From Methanoculleus methanifontis (lineage in GTDB: Archaea > Halobacteriota > Methanomicrobia > Methanomicrobiales > Methanoculleaceae), in assembly GCF_030464365.1 (NCBI RefSeq), contig NZ_VCYI01000006.1:1-64000 (forward strand): a stretch of DNA of 64,000 nt, given 5' to 3'. Positions 45,741-56,027 of the stretch are shown here, piece after piece. The notes beneath the pieces are model-generated. The model was given only the letters and a program-made list of their open reading frames with translations, searched no databases and was not told the origin of the DNA. The position numbers and the translations under genes were made by a program. Positions within the stretch are counted from its first letter, which is position 1, and each line of letters opens with the position of its first letter.

Positions 45741-46283
45741 ATGTTCGTTCCGACCAAGTGTTTCTTTACAAAGGGTGTGGGTATCCACAAAGACAAACTG
45801 GCATCGTTTGAGCTGGCTCTCAGGCAGGGAGGCATCGAGAAGTATAACCTGGTCTACGTATCAAGTATCTTCCCCCCGAACTGCCAGTTGATCTCGAAGG
45901 AGGAGGGTTTGAAAGAACTCTCGCCCGGCAGCATCGTCTACGTCGTCATGGCCCGGAACGAGACTAACGAACCGAGCAGACTTGTTTCTGCCGCAATCGG
46001 TCACGCGATGCCCAGGGAGAGCAATGCCTACGGCTACCTCTCCGAGCACCATGCCTTCGGGGAGACGGAGGAAGTCTCGGGCGAATACGCAGAAGACCTT
46101 GCGGCAACCATGCTCGCGACAACGCTCGGGATTGAGTTCGACCCCGACAAGGCATGGCAGGAGCGGGAACAGATCTACAAGGCGAGCGGCCGGATCATCA
46201 ACACGACCCACACCTGCCAGGCGGCGGAAGGGGTCATGGACGGTCGCTGGACGACGGTCCTCGCCGCAGCAGTCTTCATCTAA
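45741..46283 (+). CDS. pdaD: Pyruvoyl-dependent arginine decarboxylase
   Basis: 180 residues: [60 protein letters not shown] and [14 protein letters not shown]. The proenzyme cuts itself at the Ser41-Ser42 pair in VSSIFPP, turning Ser42 into the pyruvoyl group. It converts arginine to agmatine, the first step of polyamine synthesis in archaea. Standard length for the family. Confidence 0.95.
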   Translation: MFVPTKCFFTKGVGIHKDKLASFELALRQGGIEKYNLVYVSSIFPPNCQLISKEEGLKELSPGSIVYVVMARNETNEPSRLVSAAIGHAMPRESNAYGYLSEHHAFGETEEVSGEYAEDLAATMLATTLGIEFDPDKAWQEREQIYKASGRIINTTHTCQAAEGVMDGRWTTVLAAAVFI

Positions 46284-46405
46284 GACCCGCACCTCCCGGG
46301 GCGGCACTTCCCTTTTTCCTGTGACCGCCCCGCCGACCTTTCTTCCCGGGCTGGAGCGCAAAACAAAATACCTTCCGACCCCCACACTGTATCCAGGTTT
46401 TTCAC

Positions 46406-47695
46406 ATGCATCTACCAATACGGGCCGTAACCCCGGAAACAGAATCTGCCGAGATCATCGGCTGGGTGCACGAGGTTCGTGACCTCGGAGGACTCGCGTT
46501 CTTCCTGATCCGTGACCGGACCGGCATCATCCAGGTGACCATCCCGAAGAAGAAAGTCCCGGCAGAGATTCTCGACGTCGCCCGGAACGTCTCGCGGGAG
46601 TCCGTGGTCAGGGTCCAGGGCACGGTCAAAGCGATCGAGAAAGCACCCGGCGGGCGCGAGATCGTCCCCGAGGAACTCGAGCTCATCAGCACCGCAGAGA
46701 GCCCGCTCCCGCTCGACGTCGCCGAGAAGGTTCCCGCCGAGATGGACACCCGGCTCGACTCCCGGTTCCTGGACGCGAGAAAACCGCGTGTCCGCGCCAT
46801 ATTCTGCATCCGGTCCGCCGTGACCTGCGCCGCGACCGCGTTCCTCGCCTCCCGGGGCTGCATCAACATCGCTACCCCCAAGATCGTCGCGGCGGCGACC
46901 GAGGGCGGTACCGAACTCTTCCCGATCGCGTACTTCGAGAAAGAGGCGTTCATGAACCAGAGCCCGCAGCTCTATAAACAGATGATGATGGCTGCCGGGT
47001 TCGAGGCGGTCTTCGAGCTTGGCCCCATCTTCCGCGCCGAGGAGCACAACACCGTCCGGCACCTCAACGAGGCGACGAGCCTCGACGTCGAGGTCTCGTT
47101 TGCCGACCACAACGACGTCATGGAACTCCTCGAAGACCTGATCGTCCACGTTTACGACTACGTCGCGAAGAACTGCGCCGACGCGCTCGAGGAACTCGGG
47201 GTCGAACTCGCGGTTCCGGCAAAACCGTTCCCCCGGATCCCGTATGCCGAGGCGATCGAGATCGCGAACCGCACCGTCGAGGAGAGACTTGCCTTCGGCG
47301 ACGACCTCTCTCCAGCGGCCGAGCGCGCGCTCGGGGATACCGTCGGGCAGCACTACTTCGTCGTCGACTGGCCGACCGATATCAGGCCCTACTACGCGAT
47401 GCCGTATCCCGACCGCCCCGAGTTCTGCAAGGCGTTCGACCTGATGCATCCGAGGATGGAACTCTCTTCCGGCGCCCAGCGTATCCACGACCACGACCTC
47501 CTGGTTGAGCGGATTGGCGCAAAGGGCCTCTCTCCCGAGAGTTTCGAGTTCTACTTAAAACCGTTCCGCTACGGCATGCCCCCGCATTCCGGATGGGGGC
47601 TCGGCATCGAGCGGCTGGTGATGACGATGCTCGACCTTCCAAACATCCGCGAAGCGGTGCTCTTCCCGCGTGACCGGCACAGACTGACACCATGA
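46406..47695 (+). CDS. aspS: Aspartyl-tRNA synthetase, archaeal type
   Basis: 429 residues. The N-terminal OB domain (AEIIGWVHEVRDLGGLAFFL) binds the anticodon. Class II motifs follow: motif 2 FRAEEHNTVRHLNEATSLDV and motif 3 GWGLGIERLVMTMLDLPNIR EAVLFPRD near the end. The short archaeal form lacks the bacterial insertion. In methanogens without AsnRS this enzyme also charges tRNA-Asn for later amidation; whether that holds here depends on genes outside the window. Confidence 0.95.
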   Translation: MHLPIRAVTPETESAEIIGWVHEVRDLGGLAFFLIRDRTGIIQVTIPKKKVPAEILDVARNVSRESVVRVQGTVKAIEKAPGGREIVPEELELISTAESPLPLDVAEKVPAEMDTRLDSRFLDARKPRVRAIFCIRSAVTCAATAFLASRGCINIATPKIVAAATEGGTELFPIAYFEKEAFMNQSPQLYKQMMMAAGFEAVFELGPIFRAEEHNTVRHLNEATSLDVEVSFADHNDVMELLEDLIVHVYDYVAKNCADALEELGVELAVPAKPFPRIPYAEAIEIANRTVEERLAFGDDLSPAAERALGDTVGQHYFVVDWPTDIRPYYAMPYPDRPEFCKAFDLMHPRMELSSGAQRIHDHDLLVERIGAKGLSPESFEFYLKPFRYGMPPHSGWGLGIERLVMTMLDLPNIREAVLFPRDRHRLTP

Positions 47696-47735
47696 CATTA
47701 ATTGCACCGGCAACCCACGAATTGATGTTGTTCCC

Positions 47736-48638
47736 ATGACCCTGACAAGCGTGCTCCTCCCGACCACGGTGGTCGGGAGCTACCCGGTGGTGAAAGGCTC
47801 GGGGCTCTTCGCCCGCATGGACCCGCTGAAACACGCGGTGGAGGTAGCGGTCGCCGACCAGATCGGCGCCGGGATCGACATCATCTCCGACGGCCAGGTT
47901 CGGGGCGACATGATCCGGGCCTTCACCTCCCACCTCCCCGGGATCCGAGGATCGTCGGTCGTCGGGAAGGTCCAGCCTGCCACACGACCCATCACCCTCG
48001 CGGACACGAAGTACGCTCTCTCCCGGCACCCGAAGGTGAAAGGTATCCTGACCGGCCCGAGCACGCTCGCGCACGGCCTCTCGATCGAGACGCCGTTCTA
48101 CCGGAACAAGGACGAACTGGTCCTTGACCTCGCGCAAGCGCTCGCGGTCGAGGCGAACTACCTCCAGGACGCCGGTGTTGCGCTCATCCAGGTCGACGAG
48201 CCCATCTTCTCGACGGGGGCGGCGAACATCGCCGTCGGCCGCGAGGCGGTGAACGCGATCGCCGGGAGGCTCCGGGTGCCGGCCTCCCTCCACGTCTGCG
48301 GCAACCTCGGGAACGTCATCGACGACGTCCTCCGAATAAACGTCGCAGCATTCGATTTCGAGTTCGCGAACAACCCAGGAAACCTCGAGGTTCTCTCGGA
48401 AAAAGACCTGGGTGGTCGGATGATCGGGTATGGGTGCGTGGACTCGGCCGATCCGGGCGTCGAGAGCATAGAAACGATCAAAAAAAGGCTCGAGGCCGGT
48501 ATCGACGTTTTCTCCCCCGACACCATGCTCGTCGACCCCGACTGCGGTCTCAGGATGCAGACACGCGACGCGGCGCTCGGAAAACTGAAGAATATGGTTG
48601 TTGCGACGGGGCTTGTCCGAGCCGGGTATACCGCCTAA
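47736..48638 (+). CDS. Core MetE-type methionine synthase
   Basis: 300 residues corresponding to the C-terminal catalytic half of MetE: PTTVVGSYPVVKGSGLF, GIDIISDGQVRGDMIRAF, ILTGPSTLAHGLSIETPF, LIQVDEPIFSTG, SLHVCGNLGNV and DTMLVDPDCGLRMQTRDAAL. The zinc ligands His and Cys (HVCGN) and the late Cys (DPDCG) are present. Methanogen core-MetE proteins take the methyl group from a corrinoid protein or methylcobamide, not from folate. The final four bases overlap the end of the convergent gene. Confidence 0.9.
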   Translation: MTLTSVLLPTTVVGSYPVVKGSGLFARMDPLKHAVEVAVADQIGAGIDIISDGQVRGDMIRAFTSHLPGIRGSSVVGKVQPATRPITLADTKYALSRHPKVKGILTGPSTLAHGLSIETPFYRNKDELVLDLAQALAVEANYLQDAGVALIQVDEPIFSTGAANIAVGREAVNAIAGRLRVPASLHVCGNLGNVIDDVLRINVAAFDFEFANNPGNLEVLSEKDLGGRMIGYGCVDSADPGVESIETIKKRLEAGIDVFSPDTMLVDPDCGLRMQTRDAALGKLKNMVVATGLVRAGYTA

Positions 48639-49219
48639 ACCACCCGGCTCGTCGTCGAGAGCTCGAGCCCGTCCGCCATGATGTTGTAAGGAATGACACG
48701 TTGCGGCACGTCGGCGCCTTGTAATTTCTCGACGGCGAGCGCCCGCTCGAACTCGTTACCGTGGATTTCGTGCCTGAGGGTGAGGAAGATGTCGGCCGCC
48801 CGCATGATCCGCGCCTCCTCAAAGGCGCTGTGAGTTCCCGTGTAGAGGAGGTAGACGATGTTTGCACCCCCCTCGATGATCGGGCGGGTGTCTTCGAGGA
48901 CAAACCTGGCGGCCGTATCGATCCCCCAGGCGGCGATCAGCGTGGAGAGAGAGTCCACGATGATCTTCTCGCCTTCCATCGCCGCCGTCATCGCTGCGGG
49001 CTTCATGCCCCGTGCGTCGATCATATTCGCTCCCGGCGCGGTATCGAGCATCAGGTAAGCTCCCGCCCCCTCCCCTTCCTGCCAGAACTGCTGTGCCAGG
49101 AGCTCAAGGCCGCTCAGCGGAGATCCGGAGATGACGATGCGGGTGCCCGGTGAGAATCCCCCGTCAAGCGCCAGATCCAGACCCGCGATTCCTGTAGAAC
49201 GTTTGGTGGTGTCTGCCAC
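48635..49219 (-). CDS. KaiC/RecA-like protein with degenerate nucleotide loop
   Basis: About 194 residues with the KaiC-like start KRSTGIAGLDLALDGGFSPG and VISGSPLSGLELLAQQFW, where a Walker A GxxGxGKT would be expected. The Lys and the flanking Gly are missing, while a Walker B-like IIVDSLSTLI is kept. It probably does not hydrolyse ATP and may act as a regulator or partner of an active KaiC-like protein. I chose GTG at 49219 because GAGGT lies 6 bases upstream. Confidence 0.7.
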   Translation of the reverse strand: MADTTKRSTGIAGLDLALDGGFSPGTRIVISGSPLSGLELLAQQFWQEGEGAGAYLMLDTAPGANMIDARGMKPAAMTAAMEGEKIIVDSLSTLIAAWGIDTAARFVLEDTRPIIEGGANIVYLLYTGTHSAFEEARIMRAADIFLTLRHEIHGNEFERALAVEKLQGADVPQRVIPYNIMADGLELSTTSRVV

Positions 49220-49298
49220 GTCTGTACCTCGGATAAGTGTCCTCAAACAGGAGATTTGCCGCTCTTTCCTTAATAACTACTCTATCGGATGCGATTTT

Positions 49299-50840
49299 TC
49301 AGTCGTTGCAGGCACCACAGTACTCCTCCCGGAGCCGCTTGCGCAGAAGTTTCCACCCGTTCACCCGGGGGATCTCGCCGGCGAGGATGACCCGGCGGGG
49401 GACTTTATACCCCGCAAGGCGCTCGCGGGCGAAGGCGACGATCTCGTCGGGCGAGATGCCGTTACCTGCAGGAACCACCACGGCAACCGGAACCTCGCCC
49501 CGGTGCTCGTCGGCACACCCGAAGACCGCTGCGTCGCGGACGCCCGGGTGCTGGACGAGGACGTCCTCGACCTCGGTCGGGTAGACCTTCCAGCCCGACA
49601 TCACAATCATGTCCTTCTTGCGGTCGGTGATGTAGAGCATCCCGTCCGCGTCCAGGTGGCCGACGTCGCCGGTCAGGAACCAGCCGTCGGGGAGGAAGAC
49701 GGCGGCGGTCTCTTCGGGCATCTGCCAGTAGCCGAGCGCCACTCCCGGGCCCCGGAGGGCAATCTCGCCGTCCTCGCCGGGTTCCAGTTCCCGCGTGGGG
49801 TCACCGGCATCGACGATCTTCACCTCCGAGAACCCGACCGGGGTGCCGACGCTCCGGAACTCGTCGGCGGTCGCGTAGTGCTCGGGGCGGATGGCGGTCC
49901 CGGTCCCGACGACGACCGTCTCGGAGAGGCCGTAGGCGTTGACGACGGGAATACCGAACCGCTCGTGGAAGGGTTTCCAGACGCCGGGCGTCAGGGGGCC
50001 GCCGCCGCTGATCATCGCCCGGGCGGTGGCGAGCGCCGCCTCGGTTCCCGGCGGGGTCTGGATGAGGGAGTGGATCACCGGCGGCATCCCGGCGACGATC
50101 GTGGCCCGGTACTCGCGGGCGAGGTCGAGGTAGTGGTCGAGATCGAACCGCTCCATGACGACGTAGGTTCCGCCGGCCCGGAGGGTGGCGATCCCCCAGC
50201 TGAGGCCGACGTGCCCCATGGGATAGATCCCGAGGTAGACGTCCTCGTCGGTGATCCGGAGAACGTCCCGCTCGGCGTCCATCGCGGCGATCCAGTTCCC
50301 GTGCGTGAGCATGGCGCCCTTCGGCTTGCCGGTGGTGCCGGAGGTATACTGGATCTGGCAGAGGTCGTCGAACCGGCAGTGGACGGCGCGGCAGTCCGCC
50401 GGCGCCCGGAGGAGGTCCGCCCACGGCGTCGTGCCCGCGCCCTCCCCGCCGACGGCGACGACGTGCCGGAGCGACGGCGCCTGGTCCCGGATGCGGCCGA
50501 CGAGCGCCGCACCTTCGACGTCGGTGATGACGGCCACGGCCCCCGCATCGCGGACGGCGTAGAGAACCTCGCTCTCGCGGTAGACCCGGTTCGTCGGGAC
50601 GGCGACGGCGCCGATGCGCCAGAGGGCGAAGTAACTGAGAAGGTACTCCGTCGAACTGTCGAGGTAGATGCAGACGCGGTCCCCGCGCCCGACCCCGAGG
50701 TCGAGGAGGCCGCGCCCGACCCGGCAGACCCGGTCGAGGAGTTCGGCGCGGGTGTAGGACTCTCCGGTGGAGGGGACGATGAGAGCGGTCTTTTCGGGGT
50801 TACAGGCGTTGGCGTCGAGAAACGTGGTGCAGTTCGGCAT
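49299..50840 (-). CDS. AMP-forming acyl-CoA synthetase / ligase
   Basis: 513 residues. Core motifs of the ANL superfamily are YTSGTTGKPKGAMLTHGNWI, VNAYGLSETVVVG, GWFLTGDVGHLDADGMLYIT and DRKKDMIVMSGWKVYPTEVE, and the late GWKLLRKRLRE carries the catalytic Lys region. It activates an acid as the adenylate and transfers it to CoA. The acid cannot be inferred; medium- or long-chain and aromatic acids are possible. GGAG sits 8 bases before the ATG at 50840. Confidence 0.9.
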   Translation of the reverse strand: MPNCTTFLDANACNPEKTALIVPSTGESYTRAELLDRVCRVGRGLLDLGVGRGDRVCIYLDSSTEYLLSYFALWRIGAVAVPTNRVYRESEVLYAVRDAGAVAVITDVEGAALVGRIRDQAPSLRHVVAVGGEGAGTTPWADLLRAPADCRAVHCRFDDLCQIQYTSGTTGKPKGAMLTHGNWIAAMDAERDVLRITDEDVYLGIYPMGHVGLSWGIATLRAGGTYVVMERFDLDHYLDLAREYRATIVAGMPPVIHSLIQTPPGTEAALATARAMISGGGPLTPGVWKPFHERFGIPVVNAYGLSETVVVGTGTAIRPEHYATADEFRSVGTPVGFSEVKIVDAGDPTRELEPGEDGEIALRGPGVALGYWQMPEETAAVFLPDGWFLTGDVGHLDADGMLYITDRKKDMIVMSGWKVYPTEVEDVLVQHPGVRDAAVFGCADEHRGEVPVAVVVPAGNGISPDEIVAFARERLAGYKVPRRVILAGEIPRVNGWKLLRKRLREEYCGACND

Positions 50841-51191
50841 GGGCAGGCTCCGGGCGGCAGGTATGCGCTTTGATGTATATGCTTGTTCATGGGGCGGTAA
50901 ATAGGTTGCCCCGGGGGGTGTGATGCGCTGATTCTCAGGGGGTGACGGCGGATAGAGATACACCACCCGCAGATGCGAAGTGCGACCAGCCCAAGGGCAG
51001 GAGCTTGAGCCCGCAGATGCGAAGTGTGGCAAACAGAGTAATCAAAACAGGAAAATATCACGGTGCGGTGGACCATGGCGATATCCTCTCGGAATCCGTG
51101 TCCGGGACACAATCGAGACTTCTCCGGAGAGAGGCACAACAAAGCCCGGACAAAAACAAAAGCAGATTACCGGAAAGACAGATTGAGATAT
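50841..51191. repeat. Spacer with GAGCNTGAGC-type repeats (third locus)
   Basis: The segment 50964-51030 holds two related units, CACCCGCAGATGCGAAGTGC and GAGCTTGAGCCCGCAGATGC then GAAGTG. They are diverged members of the GAGCACCG family seen at 299-617 and 19556-19637. The remaining bases show no gene. AT-rich stretches near 51035-51060 and ATTGAGATATATG just before 51192 may serve the acetyltransferase gene. Confidence 0.45.
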
Positions 51192-51656
51192 ATGCAGAGC
51201 GACACGCCGCTCGTCCGGGAGGCTGTTGAGAGCGATCTGGCCGCCGTCCTCTCCCTCTATACCCACCTGCACGATGTCGACGAGAAGGCCGACGACCGTG
51301 CGCTGGAGCGAGCCTGGCAGGAGATCCTTGCCGACCCGCGAACCCACCTCTTCCTCCTCGAAGACGGGGGCGTGCCGGTCTCGTCTTGTGTCCTGCACAT
51401 CCTCGCAAACCTCACCCGGGGCGCACGGCCCTACGGGCTCATCGAGAACGTCGTAACCCGGCGGGAGTTCCGGAACCGGGGGTTCGGCACGGCCCTCCTT
51501 GACCATGCGCTGGGCCATGCCTGGCGGCAGAACTGCTACAAGGTGATGCTTCTGTCCGGCCGTCGCGAACAAAACGTCTTCCGGCTCTACGAGAAGGCGG
51601 GGTTCGTCCGGGGCGTCAAGGAAGGGCTGATTGCATATCCGCCGCAGGCGCGATGA
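51192..51656 (+). CDS. GNAT-family acetyltransferase
   Basis: 154 residues: PLVREAVESDLAAVLSLYTH, GARPYGLIENVVTRREFRNR and GFGTALLDHALGHAW, where RNRGFGTALL is the acetyl-CoA loop, then YEKAGFVRG. GNAT enzymes acetylate amines on small molecules or proteins; the substrate is unknown. The ATG at 51192 begins the typical N-terminal strand; upstream in-frame codons look non-coding. Confidence 0.88.
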   Translation: MQSDTPLVREAVESDLAAVLSLYTHLHDVDEKADDRALERAWQEILADPRTHLFLLEDGGVPVSSCVLHILANLTRGARPYGLIENVVTRREFRNRGFGTALLDHALGHAWRQNCYKVMLLSGRREQNVFRLYEKAGFVRGVKEGLIAYPPQAR

Positions 51657-51695
51657 ACAGGTTCGCTGAAAAAAAGAATTTCCGGGGAGAGCCGC

Positions 51696-54113
51696 TTACT
51701 GGTATTCCGGGGGCTGGATATCTTTGGGCAGCCCGCCCTTGAAGTGCTGCTGCACCTTCCCGTAGTACTGCCGCAGCCGCTCGTTCATCGTCGCGTGCAC
51801 CTTCTCCCGTGCATTCTCAAAGTGCAATGCGTTCACGACGACGGCACCCTCCCGCATGGCGAGCATGGCCGCCTCCCGGGCGAGCGCCTCGAGGTCCGAG
51901 CCGACAAACCCGTCGGCATCGGTCGCGATCTTCTCGATGATCCGGTCTCTCGCCGGATCGTCCAGGGTCACCTTCTGCTGCGCGAAGAGGTCAACGAGTT
52001 TCTTCCGCCGGATGTGGCTCTCGAGCCCCTCGTCTTCGGTCGGCGCAATCGCGGCGCGGTGCTCCTTCACCTCTTCGACGGTCACCCGACGGTTCGCTCC
52101 CACGGCGAGAACCAGGTCCTCGAGATCGTTCTCCGTAAGCCCCTCCGTCATCGCCACCAGGTCTTCCATCGTCGAGCCCTCAAGCGGTATGTAGCGGGTG
52201 TGGATCGCGAGGACCTTCTGCCGATCTTTCCGCCCGGGCTCACCGATGTAGACGAGCCGGTCGAACCGGCCGGGCCGGAGCAGCGCCGGGTCGACCATGT
52301 CGGGACGGTTGGTCGCGCCCATCACCACCACGCCCCGGAGTTCCTCGAGGCCGTCGATCTCGGTGAGGATCTGGTTTAAGACGCTCTCGACCACGTGCGA
52401 CTCGGTGCCGCCGCCCCGGGCCGGGGCGAGGGCGTCGAGTTCGTCGAAGAAGATGATGGACGGCGCCACCTGTCGGGCCTTCTTGAAGATCTCGCGGACA
52501 GCCCGCTCGCTCTCGCCCACCCACTTCGAGAGGAGCTGGGGGCCCTTGACCGGAACGAAGTTCGCCCCACTCTCACTCGCGACGGCCTTTGCGATGAGGG
52601 TCTTACCCGTCCCCGGCGGGCCGTAGAGGAGAACACCCTTCGGCGGCTCGATACCGAGGTTCTCAAACCGCTCCCGCTGGGTGAGCGGGAACTCCACCGC
52701 CTCGCGGATATCCTGCTTCGCCTCCTCAAGCCCCCCGACATCTGCCCAGACGGTGTGGGGGACTTCGAGGAGAACCTCACGCATGGCGCTCGGGCCCACG
52801 TCGCGGAGAGCGTCGCGGAAGTCCCTGCCCTGCACCTCCATCCTCTCGAGGATCTCGGACGGGATCTCCTCGGCTTCGAGATCGATCTCGGGGAGGTAGC
52901 GCCGCAGTGCCTTGATCGCTCCCTCACGGGCAAGGGCGGCGAGATCCGCCCCGACGAACCCGTGGGTCTGCTGGGCGACATCGGCGATCGTCACGTCCTC
53001 CGCGAGCGGCATGCCGCGGGTGTGGATGTGGAGCACCTGAACCCGGTCGTCCTCCGAGGGCACCCCGATCTCGATCTCCCGGTCGAACCGCCCGGGACGG
53101 CGCAGCGCAGGGTCAATGGCGTCGAGCCGGTTCGTGGCCCCGATCACCACGACCTGACCCCGCTCCTCGAGCCCATCCATCATCGTCAGGAGCTGGGCGA
53201 CCACCCGCCGCTCGACCTCCCCGGTCACCTCTTCGCGCCGGGGTGCGATCGAGTCGAGCTCGTCGATGAAGATGATGGCGGGCGCGTGTTGCCGTGCGTC
53301 CTCAAAGACCTCCCGGAGCCGCTGCTCGCTCTCGCCGTAGTACTTCGAGATCACTTCCGGCCCCGCGATCGAGATGAAATGGGCGCCGCTCTCGCTCGCG
53401 ACCGCCTTCGCGATGAGGGTCTTCCCGGTCCCCGGCGGGCCGTAGAGGAGGACGCCTTTCGGGGGCTCGATGCCGAGCGTTCTAAAGATCTCCGGGTGCC
53501 GCATGGGGAGCTCGATCGTCTCGCGGACCCGCTGCAGCTCGCCCTTCAGGCCGCCGATGTCCTCGTAGCTGATCCTTTTCACGCCTTCGAATCCGGCCGC
53601 AGGCTTCTCGGAGAACTCGATCTTCGTGTTCTTGGTGATGATCACGGCGTTCTCCGGCTCGACCACCACGGCCTTGAACGCGACGAGCTGGGGCTGCATG
53701 AACGGGAGACCGGCCTGGATCGGCACGGAATCGTTCTTCACAACCGGGAAGTCGATCAGCTTGTTGACGACACTGCCGTAGTTGATAGGGAGCTGTTTGG
53801 GGAGGTCTTCGGGCGGCGCAAGCACGACTCGTTTCGCCTCGCCCTCCTCATCGAGTGTTCGTATCTTGACCCGGTCGCCAATGCTCGCACCGGTATTGAG
53901 CCGGGTGAAGTTATCGATCCTGACTTTGCCCTGGTGCCAGTCGTTCACCATGGCGCGCCAGACCTTCGCTACGGTGCGACGCTTCCCTTCGATAGCGACG
54001 AGGTCTCCCGGGTTGAGCCGGAGCTGCAACATGGTATCAGGGTCAAGCCGTGCCTTGCCTGCCCCCTGATCCTCCGGATAAGCGCTATCTACCTTCAAGT
54101 ATATCTCGGGCAT
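51696..54113 (-). CDS. CDC48/VCP-type AAA ATPase
   Basis: 805 residues. The N-terminal double-psi barrel ([20 protein letters not shown]) is followed by two AAA modules. Each has [20 protein letters not shown] and a Walker B-like [10 protein letters not shown] or [10 protein letters not shown], with second-region-of-homology arginines ([26 protein letters not shown]). It unfolds proteins and feeds them to the proteasome. It is divergent from larC over 46 bases holding back-to-back TATA-like stretches (CTTATATTTC, ATTTATAAGT). Confidence 0.97.
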   Translation of the reverse strand: MPEIYLKVDSAYPEDQGAGKARLDPDTMLQLRLNPGDLVAIEGKRRTVAKVWRAMVNDWHQGKVRIDNFTRLNTGASIGDRVKIRTLDEEGEAKRVVLAPPEDLPKQLPINYGSVVNKLIDFPVVKNDSVPIQAGLPFMQPQLVAFKAVVVEPENAVIITKNTKIEFSEKPAAGFEGVKRISYEDIGGLKGELQRVRETIELPMRHPEIFRTLGIEPPKGVLLYGPPGTGKTLIAKAVASESGAHFISIAGPEVISKYYGESEQRLREVFEDARQHAPAIIFIDELDSIAPRREEVTGEVERRVVAQLLTMMDGLEERGQVVVIGATNRLDAIDPALRRPGRFDREIEIGVPSEDDRVQVLHIHTRGMPLAEDVTIADVAQQTHGFVGADLAALAREGAIKALRRYLPEIDLEAEEIPSEILERMEVQGRDFRDALRDVGPSAMREVLLEVPHTVWADVGGLEEAKQDIREAVEFPLTQRERFENLGIEPPKGVLLYGPPGTGKTLIAKAVASESGANFVPVKGPQLLSKWVGESERAVREIFKKARQVAPSIIFFDELDALAPARGGGTESHVVESVLNQILTEIDGLEELRGVVVMGATNRPDMVDPALLRPGRFDRLVYIGEPGRKDRQKVLAIHTRYIPLEGSTMEDLVAMTEGLTENDLEDLVLAVGANRRVTVEEVKEHRAAIAPTEDEGLESHIRRKKLVDLFAQQKVTLDDPARDRIIEKIATDADGFVGSDLEALAREAAMLAMREGAVVVNALHFENAREKVHATMNERLRQYYGKVQQHFKGGLPKDIQPPEYQ

Positions 54114-54159
54114 TACCTCTAGTTCTTATATTTCGGGGATTTATAAGTACTGGAGGCGC

Positions 54160-55353
54160 ATGAACGTACTTCTCTTCGATCCCTTCAACGGAGCCGCAGG
54201 CGACATGATTATCGGAACTCTTCTCGATCTGGGGGCCGACGAAGGGCTTGTCCGGGCAGCCATGCGCTCCGTCGTCGGCGAACCGACAATAGAACGGATA
54301 GACCGTTCCGGCATCCGGGCAGTCCAGGTGAGAACGCACGCCCCGGTGCAGCACCGCACCCTCGACGAGGTGCTCGCCCGGGTGGCCGAAAGCGACGCTC
54401 CCGCCCCGGCTCAAGAGATGGCGCGGCGGGTCTTCCTCCGGATACACCGGGCCGAGGAGAGCATCCACGGAAAGGGGGCGCACTTCCATGAGGTGGGTGC
54501 GGACGATGCGATCGCCGACGTGGTGGGAGCCTGCACCGCCCTTCACTCCCTCGCCCCCGACGGGGTCGCCGTCCACCCGGTCGCCCTTGGCCGGGGGTTT
54601 GCAGTCGGTGCGCACGGCACCTTCCCCATCCCGGCCCCCGCGACCGTGGCGGTCCTCGCCGAATCGGATCTTGCGACGGTTCCCGGGGAGGAGGAGCGGG
54701 AACTCTGCACCCCAACGGGGGCCGCGCTCCTCGCCGAGTTCTCGACCGTCCAGCCCGAAGGCCTCGGGGCGGTGGAGATCAGGGCAGTCGGCTACGGGGC
54801 GGGCAGCAGGAACCCGCCGGGAAGGCCGAACGTCCTCCGGTCGATGCTCCTCTCTACTAAAGATGCCCCGGGAGGCAACAGGATAGACATCCTCGAGACG
54901 AACGTCGACGACGTCACCGGAGAGACTCTTGCCTACACGATCGGCTGCCTGATGGAAGAGGGGGCACGGGACGCAAGCGCCATTCCCGTCGTGATGAAGA
55001 AGGGGCGGAGCGGCCACCTCGTCCGGGTGATCTCTTCCCCCGACGCGACCAACCACCTGCTAGGGGTGATGGCGCGGGAACTCGGGACGCTTGGGGTACG
55101 GTGCATCCCGATGGTGCACCGGGCCGTCGCAGAACGGACAATCGAGCCGGTCACGGTGACCGTGCGGGGGAAGGAGACGACGATCGACGTCAAATGCGGC
55201 TGGTGCGAGAGGAAGATCGTCTCGTTCAAGGCGGAGTACGAACAGGCGGCGGCGTGCGCACGGGAGACCGGACTCCCGTTCCGGGAGATCGCCGGAACGG
55301 TCGAGGCAACCGCACGCCGTCTCTTTGTCGAGCGGGGTGTGCTCGAACCATGA
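54160..55353 (+). CDS. larC: LarC-family nickel insertion protein (DUF111)
   Basis: 397 residues with MNVLLFDPFNGAAGDMIIGT, GAHFHEVGADDAIADVVGAC, PIPAPATVAVLAES, LCTPTGAALLAEF and the later ETNVDDVTGETLAYTIGCLM. This is the LarC/TIGR00299 family, which in lactobacilli inserts nickel into the pincer cofactor of lactate racemase. In methanogens it may support another nickel enzyme. GGAGG lies 4 bases before the ATG. The stop overlaps radB by four bases. Confidence 0.9.
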   Translation: MNVLLFDPFNGAAGDMIIGTLLDLGADEGLVRAAMRSVVGEPTIERIDRSGIRAVQVRTHAPVQHRTLDEVLARVAESDAPAPAQEMARRVFLRIHRAEESIHGKGAHFHEVGADDAIADVVGACTALHSLAPDGVAVHPVALGRGFAVGAHGTFPIPAPATVAVLAESDLATVPGEEERELCTPTGAALLAEFSTVQPEGLGAVEIRAVGYGAGSRNPPGRPNVLRSMLLSTKDAPGGNRIDILETNVDDVTGETLAYTIGCLMEEGARDASAIPVVMKKGRSGHLVRVISSPDATNHLLGVMARELGTLGVRCIPMVHRAVAERTIEPVTVTVRGKETTIDVKCGWCERKIVSFKAEYEQAAACARETGLPFREIAGTVEATARRLFVERGVLEP

Positions 55354-56027
55354 AGACCGACCGGGTCACCACGGGAAGCCAGGGCCTCGACGACCTGCTC
55401 GGCGGCGGGCTTGAGCGGCGGGCGATCACCCAGATCTACGGCGAACCCGCGAGCGGCAAGAGCACCCTCTGCCTGATGGCGGCGGTGGCCTGCCTCCGGG
55501 CCGGGAACTCAGTCGTCTACATCGACACCGAAGGATTCTCTGTGGAGCGCTTTACGCAGATCGCCGGGGAGAGCGCCGGGACACTCGCCGACCGGCTCTA
55601 CCTCTTCGAACCGCTCGATTTCTCCCAGCAGGGGGCGATGATCGCTGATACGGAAGCGCTCCTCAAGAAGAACGGCCAGGCCCCCGTGGGGCTGCTGGTG
55701 ATGGACTCGGCCACCGCCCTCTACCGGACGGAACTCGATCTCGGGCGGGAGGCGATACGGAAACTCTCGCATCACATGATCAAACTCCTGGGCCTCGCAA
55801 AGAAGTACGACATCCCCGTCCTGATCACGAACCAGATCTACATGGACGTGGAGCGCGAGCGGGTGGCGGGGCTCGGGGGGACGGCGCTCGAACACCTCTC
55901 GAAAGCCATTATACGGCTGGAAAAGAAGGATAGCGTCCGGCGGGCGATGCTCCGGAAGCACCGGTCCCGGCCGGAAGGACTCTCGTTCGACTTCGTGATC
56001 ACCGAAGACGGAATCAGAACGGTATAA
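55350..56027 (+). CDS. radB: RadB recombinase paralogue
   Basis: 225 residues with TTGSQGLDDLLGGGLERRAI, Walker A GEPASGKSTLCLMAA, Walker B LLVMDSATALYRTE and LITNQIYMDVERERV. The short RecA-like core without the N-terminal domain of RadA is typical of RadB, an accessory protein in archaeal recombination. It overlaps larC by four bases and its end overlaps the convergent dapF by 14 bases. Confidence 0.94.
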   Translation: MKTDRVTTGSQGLDDLLGGGLERRAITQIYGEPASGKSTLCLMAAVACLRAGNSVVYIDTEGFSVERFTQIAGESAGTLADRLYLFEPLDFSQQGAMIADTEALLKKNGQAPVGLLVMDSATALYRTELDLGREAIRKLSHHMIKLLGLAKKYDIPVLITNQIYMDVERERVAGLGGTALEHLSKAIIRLEKKDSVRRAMLRKHRSRPEGLSFDFVITEDGIRTV

